64,000 nt of DNA from Cepaea nemoralis (taxonomy: Eukaryota > Mollusca > Gastropoda > Stylommatophora > Helicidae). The stretch lies in contig JACEFZ010004174.1 in assembly GCA_014155875.1 (NCBI GenBank), positions 247,001 to 311,000 of the forward strand, in the 5' to 3' direction. The notes under the pieces are model-generated. The model was not told the origin of the DNA. It did no database searches and saw only the letters and a list, made by a program, of their open reading frames with translations. A program made the translations under genes and the position numbers. This document shows, piece after piece, positions 21,378 to 31,860 of the stretch; position 1 is the stretch's first letter, and each line of letters opens with the position of its first letter.

Positions 21378-21618
21378 AGGCACTGTGGCGAGTGAGATTA
21401 CGGACGCAGTTTGTAATTCCGCATACCGAATTCGGAACACAGCTGCGGGGAATCTGGCAGCATACCGCCTTGCGTTGTTGTTTTTTTTAACCAAATGGCA
21501 CGAATGCCGGTCGTTCAGAAAGTAATGGCAAACTACTGAACGTAAACTTGCCAAGAAATCACAAACAGCCATAATATGGGTGTGTTGACTGCGACGTCCT
21601 GTAAAGGATATGCAACTA
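21378..21618 (+). mobile_element. SINE family A
   Basis: Full copy: CTGTGGCGAGTGAGATTACG head, ATTCGGAACACAGCTGCGGG, GAAAGTAATGGCAAACTACT and GTCCTGTAAAGGATATGCAA. Confidence 0.85.
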
Positions 21619-21649
21619 ACATTTTAAGGCACATATGACATATGGTACT

Positions 21650-21868
21650 AGACACATGTTTATATACACCAATCGGCACGCGGTGAGTCATGTGGTCAGT
21701 ATCAAGCCGACCGCGTTTACTTCCGAAGATATTTCTTGGTACATATTTGAGGCTGAGTCGACCCAACCAGGTCATATTTGCATTTTTACACCATACCCGC
21801 CCAATGCGGATTAAACCCCTTACTATTGGCCGGCAGGCCAACGTCTAGCCATTAAGCTACTTCTGCTC
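21650..21868 (-). mobile_element. tRNA-derived SINE, family E
   Basis: Minus strand head: AGCAGAAGTAGCTTAATGGC (A-box), then GGGTTTAATCCGCATTGGGC (B-box). Related plus-strand copies are at 30058-30245 and 42905-43110. Confidence 0.65.
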
Positions 21869-22024
21869 AAATTCTTGTAGCAGAGAAAGGTGTCTGTTTG
21901 GTACCCACGCATACTACATCTGCTCATTTTTACCTGCAATCTGTACACGATACGGACTGAGAAAAGGAAATTAACACACGGCAACTGAAAGTATAGACAG
22001 ACTTATGTTTACAAATGTTATTAT

Positions 22025-22133
22025 CAGCGAGTGCCTTGCCAGCTGGCATAGGCGTTCACATCAACAGATCTCGGTCTTTGGTGCTCTCGATTAATTCTGC
22101 TGATGATATTCTTCCATGCCATCATCTCAGTCC

Positions 22134-22229
<96 letters not shown>

Positions 22230-22370
22230 CCTTTGATCTTTCCAGTTATCACGATATTCTCCGATGCCCGTCTTCTCATCACACAACCAAAGAAAATTGT
22301 TTGTCTCATTCTCAATATTGACTAGAATATCCTAGTTTCATTGGCCTCTTTCATGCAGTCGTTTTCATGC
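22025..22370 (-). mobile_element. LINE 3'-end fragment with an internal (CT)n expansion
   Basis: Same family as 205-575 and 62215-62490, but the stretch that reads CATCATTTCTCTCGGT in the 62215 copy is replaced here by about 89 bp of CT dinucleotides (22138-22226). Confidence 0.75.
22138..22226. repeat. (CT)n microsatellite
   Basis: Uninterrupted CT repeat inside a LINE 3' end. It gives artefactual SLSLSL or ERERER open frames. Confidence 0.98.
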
Positions 22371-22384
22371 AGGCCTCTTTGGGT

Positions 22385-22870
22385 GTCAGGTCTTAGTCAG
22401 ATATGACTGAGCTACCGTATGACAGTAGACGGAACTTCCTGCTTTCTGTTAGCGCCGAATGTTTGATGAATGCTCACCACACCCGACACCTCACATTGTG
22501 CCATCGACTTCTGGTGGAGGAGTGCAATTGGCAGGTACAAGCCTTACCTTAGTGCGAGAAAATGCAACCTAAAGACTAAATGTCATAGCAGGGCAGACCA
22601 GGCCTAAGCCTTAGTCGGCAACTGGTCTAGGATGGAAGCTCTGACAGGCGGACAGTTAGAGCATTGCTTTGCTGATCCAGCATTTTCTGCAGCTTATCTT
22701 GTTCCAGACATATTGGTGTTACCACCTTCCCTCTGGAGTACACTAGACAGGCCGAGAGAGGGATCATGATGCATGGGCAACATATGGTCTCTAAAATCAG
22801 CCCACGCTTTGAGCTATAGAGAGGTATAACTCCATTTTACAAACTATCGTCTGTCAAGATGGTAAGTTGC
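22385..22870 (+). repeat. Unclassified ~480-bp repeat R1, copy 3
   Basis: Full-length relative of 16775-17215 and 17700-18170, with both family ends: CAGGTCTTAGTCAGATATGA on the left and CTATCGTCTGTCAAGATGG on the right. Confidence 0.8.
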
Positions 22871-23618
22871 CAGTCAGTCAGTTTTAGTTACTCTGGTAGT
22901 CCGAGGAATTCGTAACATTCGGAAATAAATTAATTTAGCCACATCGTTTGTTTCAGTCTGACAGTCAATCATTGGTCTTTTTTTTTGTCATATAGATTTG
23001 AAGAGAAACGCTATGGGTGTGCTGAAGTTGTCTGCTACTTTCTTTGAAAATATGTATTTTGGTTTCTGTAGATATACGAAGAACTAGGCGACTTCACAAC
23101 TTGACGTTCATGTGTAGCAGCAAGGACAAAACGGATGTCCGTGGAATTATTGAGTACTGTTCGTTAGTACGTCACCATGCAGGAGGTCCGACAAGCCTCT
23201 CGATCTCTTGTCATTTCACCTGCCTCATGCACCCGCACGCCAACGCTGTCTGTAATGTCCTTGGTATAACTTCATGCTGGTTGATTCCAGCTTTCTTTAC
23301 CACTCTACCAAGAACCACACCTCCCATCACTATTCTTTCCAAACCACTGTGCTGCTTAGTACGCCCAAAGTACAGTGGGACCTTGATTTTAGTTGACTTC
23401 GATTTTCGTTGATTTCGGTTTTCGTCGATTATTTCCCCAGCGGAAAATATGTCTCAGTTTTCGTCGATTGCCTCGGATTTCGTCGGCGTGCCCACCTGGC
23501 CTCGCTGTCAGTTTTGCGAAAACAAAGTGACTCACTCGTTCTTCTGCTCAGTTGGCGTTGTTTCTCGTTATGTGAGAATCACTTGCTAATAGGTTAACCT
23601 TTTCCTTTTAGCTCCATC

Positions 23619-23808
23619 ATGAGACCAAATAAGGCTTCTAGAGTCAGCAGCCCTTCGAAGAAGAAGGCCAGGAACACGATCGAGTTGAAGAAGGAAGTTA
23701 ACAAAATACGAGAGCGGCATTAAGATTGCTGAAATCTGCCGCATGTACGGGAAGTAGCCATCCATGATACGTTCCATTGTGGCGAAAAAGGAAGCAATTA
23801 AAGAGGCT
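23619..23808 (+). pseudogene. Tigger-type transposase, N-terminal helix-turn-helix piece
   Basis: ATG at 23619 opens MRPNKASRVSSPSKKKARNT, then IELKKEVNKIRER. After a frameshift it continues IKIAEICRMYGK and, after another, MIRSIVAKKEAIKEA. This is the order of a pogo/CENP-B-like HTH domain (basic leader, helix, EICRMYG, S-x-I-x-KKEAI). The reading is cut at 23809 by the LINE tail. Confidence 0.75.
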
Positions 23809-24404
23809 CATCTCATCTCATCTCATCTCATCTCATCATGTTCCTCCTGTAATTTGTGGTGTCGTGGGGAAGTATTAACAGCGGGAGAGTGCCCGCTTAT
23901 GGGCTTCATGTATCGATATTCAATGGACTCTGTTATTCCCTGCGTCCATCGTTTACGTGGTCGGCCTCTTCCTCTGCTTCCCTCTGGTCTGTACATCATT
24001 GCTTGTTGTGGTATACTGTTAGTTGATAACCTACTTGCATGGTAAAACCATTTGACTTGCTGCCTTCTAATAAACTCTAGTGCATCTATAACCCCAACTT
24101 TAGTCCTGATTTCTTCACTTCTGATCTTATCTCTTCTTGATACGTTGAGTATTCTTCTCAGGAATCTCGTTTCTGTTATTGTGATGTTTCTTTTCTCTTT
24201 TTCTGTCATTGTCCAGGTTTGGCATTGGTAGCATAGAGTTGGTAGGAAGATTGTGTTGTAAAGTACTTTCTTAGTAGTTATTGATATACGTTTGTTCTTT
24301 AGTATTGGTGCCATTTGTCCAGTGAGTTGGTTTGCCTTATTGCATCTATTTTCGATCTCGTCTTCTGATTTTCCATTTGATAATATTATACTTCCTAGGT
24401 ACTT

Positions 24405-24637
24405 CCTGGCTTAGAGGTTAGCGACTTTTCTCCGTAATCTCGTATACTCTCGTAGGTAACGTGATGACGGTGAGAATCAGCAGTGGTTCGAATCGCATCG
24501 GTAACTTACGGGGTATGCGAGCCGGCCGCTCAGAACGCAATGGCAAACTACTGAGCGTAATCTTGCCAAGAAATCAACATACAGCTGAAAGATGCTGGTG
24601 TTGACATCGATGTCCTGCAAAGGATATGCATAAAAAA
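24405..24637 (+). mobile_element. SINE family A inside the RTE-like LINE
   Basis: Full copy with A-rich end (CATAAAAAAAGG), flanked by AGGTACTT (24398-24405 and 24639-24646) as target-site duplication. It proves the SINE is younger than the LINE. Confidence 0.8.
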
Positions 24638-26060
24638 AGGTACTTGAAACCCTTTACTTGTTTCAGGGGATGTTCGTTTATATGAATCGTTGTTGCTTTT
24701 TCTTCTTTAGTTACAGTCAATACCTCTGTTTTACTTGTGCTAATTTTCATGTTGCGTTCCCTACACATTTCATTTAGACTATTCTGGTGGTCTTGTAATT
24801 CGGCTTCTAATTTTGCTATTAGTGCTTGGTCGTCCGCAAACAGGAGTTCTCTAATGGTTAGATTTGCAGATGGTCTTCTTCTGTTCTCTCATCATGCGGT
24901 GTTCTTGTGGTCTCTGTTTGGCTGGTTTCTTTACATATGTTGTCTATATATGTTATAAACAAGAGAGGGGACAGGACATAACCTTGTCGTACTCCGGATC
25001 TTATGGTGAAGGGTTCTGAGTGTCCTCCAGTTGCTCTCACTATGCATTCACTGTTGTTGTGTAAGATTCCACATAGGTTTGTTAGATGTGTACTCACTCC
25101 ATATTGTTTAAGGATTTCCCACAGCATGTTTATACTATCTACTCTATCAAATGCCTTTTCTTGATCGACAAAGGTTAAGTAGAGTGTTTCATTGAATTAG
25201 ATTGATTTTTCTATAAGTTGTCTAAGAGCAAAAATGGCATCTGTGCATCCTTTGGTTTTCATAAATCCAAGTTGTGTTTCGCTTAGCTGGGGTCCTATAG
25301 TAGTTCATAATCTTTTCTCAAGAATTTTGCAAAATATGTTCCCAGTATGACTCAACAGTGAAATGCCTCTATATTGTGTGCAGTCTCTTTTGCTGCCTTT
25401 GTTTTTTGTTTGTTTGTTTGTTTGTTTGTTTTGGTTTTGTTTTGTTTTTGTTTTTGTTTTTGTTTTATGTTTTTGATTTTCCTAACTGGATAATTATGGC
25501 GTTTCCCCAGTCTCGTGGTGTCTGTTGTTCTACCCAAACATGGTTGAATAGTCTTTGTAGTCATGCTGTTCCTACTTCTCTTGCTGCTTTAATTAGTTAC
25601 TTGGTATTTCATCTTGTCCTGGTGATTTGTTCAATGGGTTAATCTGACGGCTTCTATAATTTCTTCTTTCAGTATGTCGGGTTCTAGTTCTTCGGTGGCA
25701 TCTGTGTCGGTTTCTTGAATTCTTGTGACATCTGATGGGATGTTGAGAAGTTGTTCGAAATACTGTTTCCACCTTATAAGGATTTGTTTTTGTTCACTTA
25801 TTGGTTCCCCATTTTCGCTGTTAATTATTTCAGTTGGGTCAAAGGGGTCTCTTCTGGTTCTCATTGCACTTATCTTTTTGTAAACGTTTCTAGTTGCCTC
25901 CTTGTAGTGCTTACTTAGGGTTTCTCCATACTCCTCCGAATCTTTTTGTTATTCTCTCTTTACTATTCTATTCACATGTCTTCTCGCTATTCTATATTCT
26001 ATGTAATCGCATTCTTGTTTGCTTTTCGACCACTTTTTATATTTATTTCCTTTTTGTCTT

Positions 26061-26831
26061 TTATAGCTTTATTTGCTTCTGCGTTCCAACTGTTATTTTC
26101 TTTATCCGTGTTTTGCGTTTGTTTGTTTGTTTGGTTTTTTTTTTCCCACATGTTATTTTTACAGTATTTAAAATGCTTGATTTGAACATCTCCCATTCTT
26201 CTTCCACTTTCTTTCTTTGTATAGGTAATTTTACAAAGATTTCAGTTAGTTCTTTCTCATAATTTTCCCTTACTGCCTCGTCTTTGATGATTTTTAAGTT
26301 TACTGATTCGCATGACATGTATTTTCCTAGTCTTTGCTTTCTTCTACTGATGGTTCTTATTGTGGCATCGACTGCTTTGTGGTCTGTTTTTATACTTAAG
26401 TTGGGCACTGAACTTGCATCTAATATATTTATCTTTCTGTTATTTCTTGTTAATATAAAATCAGTTTGGCTTTTAGTATCTAGATCGTTCCATTTATACC
26501 AGGTGTATATATGTGAGTCTTTGTGTTTACAGAATGTGTTTGTTATATAGAGGTCGTGTTGGCTGTATAGCTCTATAAGTCTACTTCCATTATCATTTCT
26601 TTCTTTATGTTGGTCTCCAAATGCTCCAAGATGTTTTTCTATGCCTGCTCTTTTGTGTCCTAGTCTTGCATTGAAGTCTCCCATAACTATGATGTTGTCC
26701 TGCTTATCTATTTTATTTAGCACGTCACGGATGTCTTCATAGAATTCCTCGCATTCTTGCTCATTATTGTTTGTGTTACATGGTGCGCATATTTGTACAT
26801 ATGTTGTAATTGTTTGTTCTTTTATTCTCAC
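26061..26831 (-). pseudogene. Endonuclease portion of the RTE-like LINE (open 256 codons)
   Basis: Longest surviving open piece of the LINE. It has endonuclease motifs GDFNARLG (Asp/Asn catalytic), NRNDNGSRLIELYS-type, FILTRNNRK and S-x-KTDHKAVDATI (final catalytic Asp-His). The end is a Lys-rich linker towards the RT. It is not preceded by its own promoter. In the intact element it would act in target-primed insertion. Confidence 0.8.
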
Positions 26832-27369
26832 TGTTATGATTCTTTTTTATATATATTTTATTTCTAGTATTCCTCTTGCTAGACATGGTTCAATGACTAC
26901 AGTGTCTTGCCCTTTCTTGCTGTTCCATCCAGAGTAGACAAACGTGTAACTGTGGTTGATCTCCTTGCATCCTTCCCCCTTTATTCTGGTGTCCGCTATT
27001 CCCATTAGTCCAATTCTCCTCTCTTCCATTGTTTCTATAAGTTCTTCTTCTTTACTATTAAAACCGCAGACGTTCATTGTGCCTATTTTTTGAATTGTTG
27101 ATCTACCTCGTAGTCCTTTAACATTGTCGGGTCTATATCCATTTGGGTCAGTACGTTTATGCTTCTTAGTTTTTCTACGAGCAGTATGAAGATCCCCTTC
27201 CGGCTTGCTAGGCCAGTCGCAGGTTTAGGACAAAAACTGACCACAGGAAGTCAATCCCCTATGGCGAGCCATAGCCCCGTTAGCCCATGACCTCGCGGTC
27301 ATGGTTTCCCAGTCTACAGTTGAGGTGGGGTTGACTTGTGTAGTCTGCGGGTCATCGGCAGGCTACTAA

Positions 27370-27538
27370 TTTAGAACAGTTAGATGCAGATTCTGTTGCT
27401 GCAGGGGCAGTGTGAAAAGGCCAGATGTTGTATGCCGATCTCATTAAGAAAATGACTGGGACCATTGCTAGTGTACTTAGTGATTTTAAGGTCAGCAGTG
27501 GATGATTTAAAAGATTCAAGAGGCGCACTGGCATACAA
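27370..27538 (+). pseudogene. Tigger-type transposase, second DNA-binding piece
   Basis: Resumes right after the LINE 5' end: LEQLDADSVAAGAV, then KGQMLYADLIKKM and, after a shift, SSG-FKRFKRRTGIQ. F-K-x-S-x-G-W-F-x-RFKxRTGI is the hallmark of the CENP-B-type second HTH domain. The Trp codon is now TGA, a stop. The sequence is cut at about 27540 by the Penelope-like fragment. Confidence 0.75.
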
Positions 27539-27539
27539 T

Positions 27540-28025
27540 AGACAAGAAAATCAAGAAGAGAATTGACCCCAGATAGTGTCTGGATACCTCACAAGTCTCT
27601 TCCTCGCATGGTGGCTTGTCTTCGTTGGCGTTGCAAGACCTGCCCACACGTACTTCAAACCCAGAGTCTGACATTTCCTAAGACGACCTTCCACATCCGT
27701 GAGGGTTTCTCATGCATCAGTCGCAACGTCATCTATGCGATTACCTGCACACGTTGCGACATGAGATATGTCAGTGAGACAGGCTTACGTCTTGGTGACA
27801 GATTTAGACAACATCTTTCTGATATCACCAGTGGCGCCCACAAACCCGTATCCATGCATTTCAATAGTCCTGACCACCATGGCGTGGCCGACATACAGGT
27901 CACGGCCATCAAATCATGCGCATATCATGAACGGGATCGGAAGATATTGGAAAACCGTCTCATCTTCCAGTTGGGCACACTCTCCCCTCACGGCCTCAAT
28001 GTTCAACACAGTTTCATTTAATTTC
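27540..28025 (+). pseudogene. Penelope-like element fragment with GIY-YIG endonuclease
   Basis: The 152-codon open frame (27563-28021) encodes a Cys-rich lead (CLRWRCKTCPHV), then HIREGFSCISRNVIYAITCT, RCDMRYVSETGLRLGDRFRQ and HKPVSMHFNSPDHHGVADIQ. It ends LIFQLGTLSPHGLNVQHSFI. This is the order and motif set of the C-terminal GIY-YIG nuclease of Penelope-like retroelements, with VIYAI and YVSETG for GIY and YIG, the conserved Arg in RLGDRFRQH, and the GTLSPHGLN end. The RT domain is missing. The fragment itself is uninterrupted. Confidence 0.88.
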
Positions 28026-28084
28026 CTAACCCCATCCATCCCACCCCCTAGTTTTGAGTCCACCATCTAGGTACGTGCAGGTCC

Positions 28085-28265
28085 TTTACATGACTTCGCA
28101 GTCAACTTTCTTCGCAGATTTGCGTTCGGTGTTTTGCTATCGTTTTGTGAACGACCGCGACTCATGCCCCTCTGTGAGGTCCAACATATTGTAATCTTCC
28201 GCAGCTGTGTTTCGAGCGCTTAACGAGAATTGCCAATTGTGAACTGCGTCCGCGACATCTTTACC
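28085..28265 (-). mobile_element. SINE family A, diverged
   Basis: Minus strand copy: head near 28260 (GACGCAGTTCACAATTGG), CGAAACACAGCTGCGG-type, then tail GTTGACTGCGAAGTCATGTA. 28270-28600 shows no other feature. 28620-28725 may be the degraded C-terminal end of the Tigger gene, but this is weak. Confidence 0.6.
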
Positions 28266-28851
28266 TGTCCTAATTTTCATTTTTCCGTCCACATGGGCGC
28301 TTCTCCACCCCCACTCTCCTCCCGCTTGACCTTTGACCCGTGTACCATACATCCGGTCTATTAATCCATTGACAGCCCTACGCGTGTCAGTCTTTCCTAG
28401 CAAGGATACAGATTCAGATAAGTACCTTTAATTAGGTTAATATTGTCATGTAGTGTGTTTCATTTAGGTTTATGTCGGTTTGTGTTTGTTTGTCCTGTGC
28501 TGACGTAGGCTTTGGCCGCAATGTCCAATTTGTCTCTTGTAGTCGTCTGTTAGTAAAGCTCACAATCTACTTCTCGTTTTTGTGTGTGGGTGATTCATTC
28601 ATTGTCTGGATACCTAATGTCCTTTTGAGGGGAATTCCCCTTCCAAATTATAATATCAGCACCTCTCTCTCCTCCTTCCTCGCCGTCTTCCATACGCCGA
28701 AAAGAGTCTTCAGAAATGCAATGTAAAATGTTAATTTATTCTTTACAATTGTCTTTTATATTCATTTTATATTATTTTCTTATTGGTTTTTAGTATTAAA
28801 AACTATATTTATTATCAATAAAATGTGTTTTTGGTATGCATTAGTAGTGTC

Positions 28852-29060
28852 TCGGTCTCTGTGGCTAAGGGCTTTCGAACGCGGTTTGTGAGCCCGTATA
28901 CCCGGGTTCGAAACACAGCGGTGCTGGTTTTTTCGAAAAAGGAATAGGAGCCGGTCGTTCAGAAAGCAATGGCAAACTACTGAACGTAAAATTTGCACAG
29001 GAACCACGAACAGCGAAAATGTTGGGGTTGACTGCTACGTCCTATGAAGGACATGCAACT
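28852..29060 (+). mobile_element. SINE family A with clear tRNA-like head
   Basis: Head GTCTCTGTGGCTAAGGGC (A-box) and CCGGGTTCGAAACACAGC (B-box). Tail GAAAGCAATGGCAAACTACT and CGTCCTATGAAGGACATGC. This is the best copy for showing the tRNA origin of the family. Confidence 0.85.
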
Positions 29061-29211
29061 TAATTTACAACGAATTAAATGGATTTACATTAATTCATAT
29101 GGAAACATTGTCTCGGTTTTCGTCAGTTTCGGATTACTCCGATTGTTTTCGGACGAATTATCGACGAAAACCGAGGTTCCACTATATTTTAATTTGCGAG
29201 ACATGATGTTG

Positions 29212-29465
29212 TTTGCCTGATAAAGTGCCATGGGATGATTAATCGTCTTAAGTGACTTTCCGTATCTGCCATGGGCTTATTTAATCGCCGAAATGTAATT
29301 GCGTTATAATATAACATGTCTTGTTACCATAATTTAGCAACTTTTAAGTCATAACTGTGATACTGATACACCCCCACTTACCATTTTCAGTCTTTCATTT
29401 GTATGTGGTACAAACCGATGTTTTGTTTGGCACCGAATCTGTTAAAAGTCAGTTTTTATTCGATG
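29212..29465. repeat. Dispersed repeat F, copy 1
   Basis: Shared with 35760-36075: GATGATTAATCGTCTTAAG, TATCTGCCATGGG, AAGTCATA, then GATGTTTTGTTTGGCACCGA or its variant. Non-coding. Confidence 0.6.
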
Positions 29466-29477
29466 TTTGATTGATTA

Positions 29478-29575
29478 ATTGATTGATTGATTGATTTAGG
29501 AACCGACATCACAGCATTCAGGGCATTCCCATAAGCGCTCCGTCCCCATCCTCATTCGATGTTAAGGTCTTATAA
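29478..29575 (-). mobile_element. I-like LINE 3' tip with (TGAT)n tail
   Basis: Minus strand: ECLWECPECCDVGS-type end followed by the AATC tail, as at 1-204. Only about 90 bp is present. Confidence 0.65.
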
Positions 29576-29815
29576 AATGCTTATTTTGAGTATGAACCGA
29601 GTTCGTAATCCCGCATACCGCGTCCGAAACACAGCTGCGGGTGATTTGGCAGCAGACCGCCTTGCGTTGATATTGTACGAAATGGTATGGGTGCCGGTCG
29701 ATCAGAAAGCAATGACAAACTACTGAACGTAAGCTTGCCAAGATATCATAAACAGCAAAAAAAAAAAAATTCTGGGGGTGACTGCAACGTCCTGTAAAAG
29801 GATAGGCAACTGACT
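29565..29815 (+). mobile_element. SINE family A
   Basis: Contains GTAATCCCGCATACCGCGTC, CGAAACACAGCTGCGGGTGA, GAAAGCAATGACAAACTACT, an internal A12 run, and CGTCCTGTAAAAGGATAG. Confidence 0.8.
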
Positions 29816-29819
29816 TAAC

Positions 29820-30035
29820 ATTAGTTTGTCTCTTTCTTCTAGTAGTATATACTGTTCTTATTTCAGTAACCTCATTCGTTGATACTCTGGCAGTCCAATA
29901 TAGTCACACACGATTCGCTGCAGGACCTACATGTTGGTTGCTTCAATGTGGTTCCTAATTTGTTCGTTCCCATTCCAAGACTCACTGCCACACACAAGAG
30001 CAGGTTCTATATACTATTTCAATCATGTCGGAGTA
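29820..30035 (-). mobile_element. Decayed LINE fragment
   Basis: Minus strand reads the YIEPALVCGSESWNGN type RT-terminal motif and a following degenerate segment. Confidence 0.5.
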
Positions 30036-30057
30036 GTATGATAACATAATGAAGGAG

Positions 30058-30245
30058 GGGCAATGTGGCCGAATTATTACAAACACTTCCGGTATGTTGA
30101 TGCCGAGGTCGTGGGGTAAACCCTTACCCAGGTCAGTTGTACTAACATGTTGATTCTCGTCCTTGACTTGGGAACGTAAATTTCAAATGCCTCAGAAGTC
30201 GGAGTGGGTTCACCTGAGACGAGGGACACTGGTAACACTAGGTCA
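30058..30245 (+). mobile_element. tRNA-derived SINE, family E
   Basis: Head GGCAATGTGGCCGAATTATT, B-box-like GTGGGGTAAACCCTTACCC, body CTCGTCCTTGACTTGGGAAC and CAGAAGTCGGAGTGGGTTCA. It is homologous to 42905-43110. Confidence 0.65.
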
Positions 30246-30417
30246 ACAATAAAAATGTACTGGATATGAACATATTTTATCTTAACTAATTTTGGTGAAC
30301 AAACCAAGAAAATAACATGTAAAATGTTGATTGGCTCTAGTTTTCAAGATATATGCTACTAATGTATTTAATTACGGCCAATTTATGTATGTGACGCAAC
30401 TGTTGCGGTGACGCTAT

Positions 30418-30720
30418 TTTGCATGGACTAAAGGGCACCAAGCACTGTAGCTTTCTCTGTGAGTGGAATAGCCGTGCACAACTTGACAATTATATCACAA
30501 GAATTTGGCCAATCAGGCAGTCATTGCAGCCCGTCACTAAGAACATTGAGAACCCAGCACATGTCGACACCAGCAAGATTTTGTTGCCACCCGTGGACAT
30601 TAAGCTGGGTCCACATGAAAATCTTTGTCAAGGCAATGGAGAAAACATACCAAGCTTTCAAATACCTCATGGGAAGCTAAAATAAGAGAGGAGTATTTGT
30701 TGGTCCACGAATTCGAAAAC
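30418..30720 (+). pseudogene. Uncharacterised dispersed animal gene family, pseudogene part 1
   Basis: Reads CSFLCEWNSRAQ, then SKILLPPVDIKLGP, shifts frame to MKIFVKAMEKTYQAFKYLMG, and ends GVFVGPRIRKLLQI. I recognise this as a family of uncharacterised proteins found in many copies in arthropod and other invertebrate genomes (LPPLHIKLG, FVKAM, GIFVGPQI landmarks). Function is unknown. At least two frameshifts and a stop are present. The reading is cut at about 30722 and resumes at 33265. Confidence 0.7.
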
Positions 30721-30722
30721 TT

Positions 30723-30905
30723 CTTCAAATCAAAAAATCAAATCAAATCAAATCAACTTTTTAGGGTCACAAATTGGGCGCGCAGGCCCGTCTTACATTC
30801 GGCCCTTCCAATCACTCGTCTTTCGTTCATCAAGAGCATTATACATTTGCATAGGAAGAAAAATAAACATTGTGAAATGAATGTTGTAAACATAAAATGT
30901 GTACA
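30723..30905 (-). mobile_element. LINE 3'-tail module with (TTTGA)n end
   Basis: A reverse-complement copy of 63795-63985: AATCAAATCAAATCAAATCA tail, then GGGTCACAAATTGGGCGCGC, CTTACATTCGGCCCTTCCAA and TTCATCAAGAGCATTATACA. In both places a GT- or CA-rich low-complexity tract begins immediately 5' of it. Confidence 0.75.
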
Positions 30906-30934
30906 TAAAATGTATGTGACGTAAAAATAGTGAT

Positions 30935-31016
<82 letters not shown>

Positions 31017-31365
31017 ATTCACTCTCACGCTCACACATTCACTCTTCTGCTCATTGATTCACTCTCACGCATTCACTCTCCCGCTCATTCACTCTCACGC
31101 TCACTCATTCATTCTCCCGCTCACTCATTCACTTTCCCGTTCACTCATTCACTCTCCCGCTCACTCATTCACTCTCACGCTCACTCGTTCTGTCTCTCAT
31201 TCACACTCACTGACTCACTCACTCAAACTACAGTAATGAACATGAGTTTATATTATGCATGATAAAATCAAATGGTATTTAACTGATAATATGACAGATG
31301 AGAATACACAAACATATGGATTCGCGTGTTACATAACATGCGTGTTACATGACATGCATCTGCTC

Positions 31366-31426
<61 letters not shown>

Positions 31427-31790
31427 CTTTCATATACACACACTCACACGCATGCGCGCGCTCACACACACACACACTAACACATCAACTCTCCCACTGT
31501 CTCACTCTCTAACACACAATCCTTCACACACACACACACTCACTCTCTCAATCACACTCTCTCACACATACACATAGACATGAACGCATGCACGCACGCA
31601 TACACTCCCTCACTCACTCTCACACATACACGTACGAATGCATGCACTGACACATTCCCCCACCATTTCTCGCTCAATCACTCTCTCCACACACACGCAT
31701 GCACGTGCGCACACACGCATTCACTCTCTCCCTCTCACTGACACCCACTTTCTCTCTCTCTCTCTCTCTCGCTCCCACACGCACACACAT
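30935..31790. repeat. CT/CA-rich low-complexity tract
   Basis: (CT)n at 30935-30992, (CA)n to 31017, CACTCTCACGCTCACTCATT-like 24-28-bp degenerate units to 31215, a second (CT)n at 31372-31421, and CACA/CTCT mixtures to about 31790. No coding value. Confidence 0.9.
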
Positions 31791-31860
31791 ATATAGTGAA
31801 CAATTATAGTTAAACAATTATAATGAACAATTATACTGAACAATTATACCAGTAAATGAA
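31790..31860 (-). repeat. 3' tail repeat of the CR1-like LINE
   Basis: About four copies of (T/G)AACAATTATA(G/A/C)T. They directly follow the RT stop codon on the minus strand. Confidence 0.75.

Larger units (their letters stand above)
23809..27369 (-). mobile_element. Near full-length RTE-like LINE, inactivated
   Basis: On the minus strand, 5' to 3': untranslated region (27369-27100), then apurinic endonuclease (MNVCGFNSKEEELIETMEER at 27077, IIVMGDFNARLGHKRAG near 26690, SQTDFILTRNNRKIN, TDHKAVDATI). Reverse transcriptase remains follow (FTIRSGVRQGYVLSPLLFIT near 25000). Last comes the C-terminal region (ETRFLRRILNVSRRDKIRSE, then QQVKWFYHASRLSTNSIPQQ and [10 protein letters not shown]), ending in a (GATGA)n tail at 23809-23835. 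Many stops and frameshifts break it. A SINE is inserted at 24405-24637. It lies inside a Tigger transposase gene. Confidence 0.85.
23368..29187 (+). mobile_element. pogo/Tigger-like DNA transposon, heavily nested and degraded
   Basis: Left end TA/CAGTGGGACCTTGATTTTAG and right end (reverse complement) TA/TAGTGGAACCTCGGTTTTCG form imperfect terminal inverted repeats flanked by TA, as in pogo/Tigger elements. The next ~90 bases inside both ends repeat TTTTCGTCGATT-type sequence. Inside, two pieces of a transposase DNA-binding region remain (23619-23808 and 27370-27538). They are separated by an RTE-like LINE. A Penelope-like fragment and two SINEs follow. The catalytic DDE part was not found, so the element is dead. 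The ends were matched by eye over about 25 bases. Confidence 0.75.

Noticed and set aside
22015..22325. SLSLSL and ERERER open frames
   Set aside because: Products of the CT dinucleotide run.
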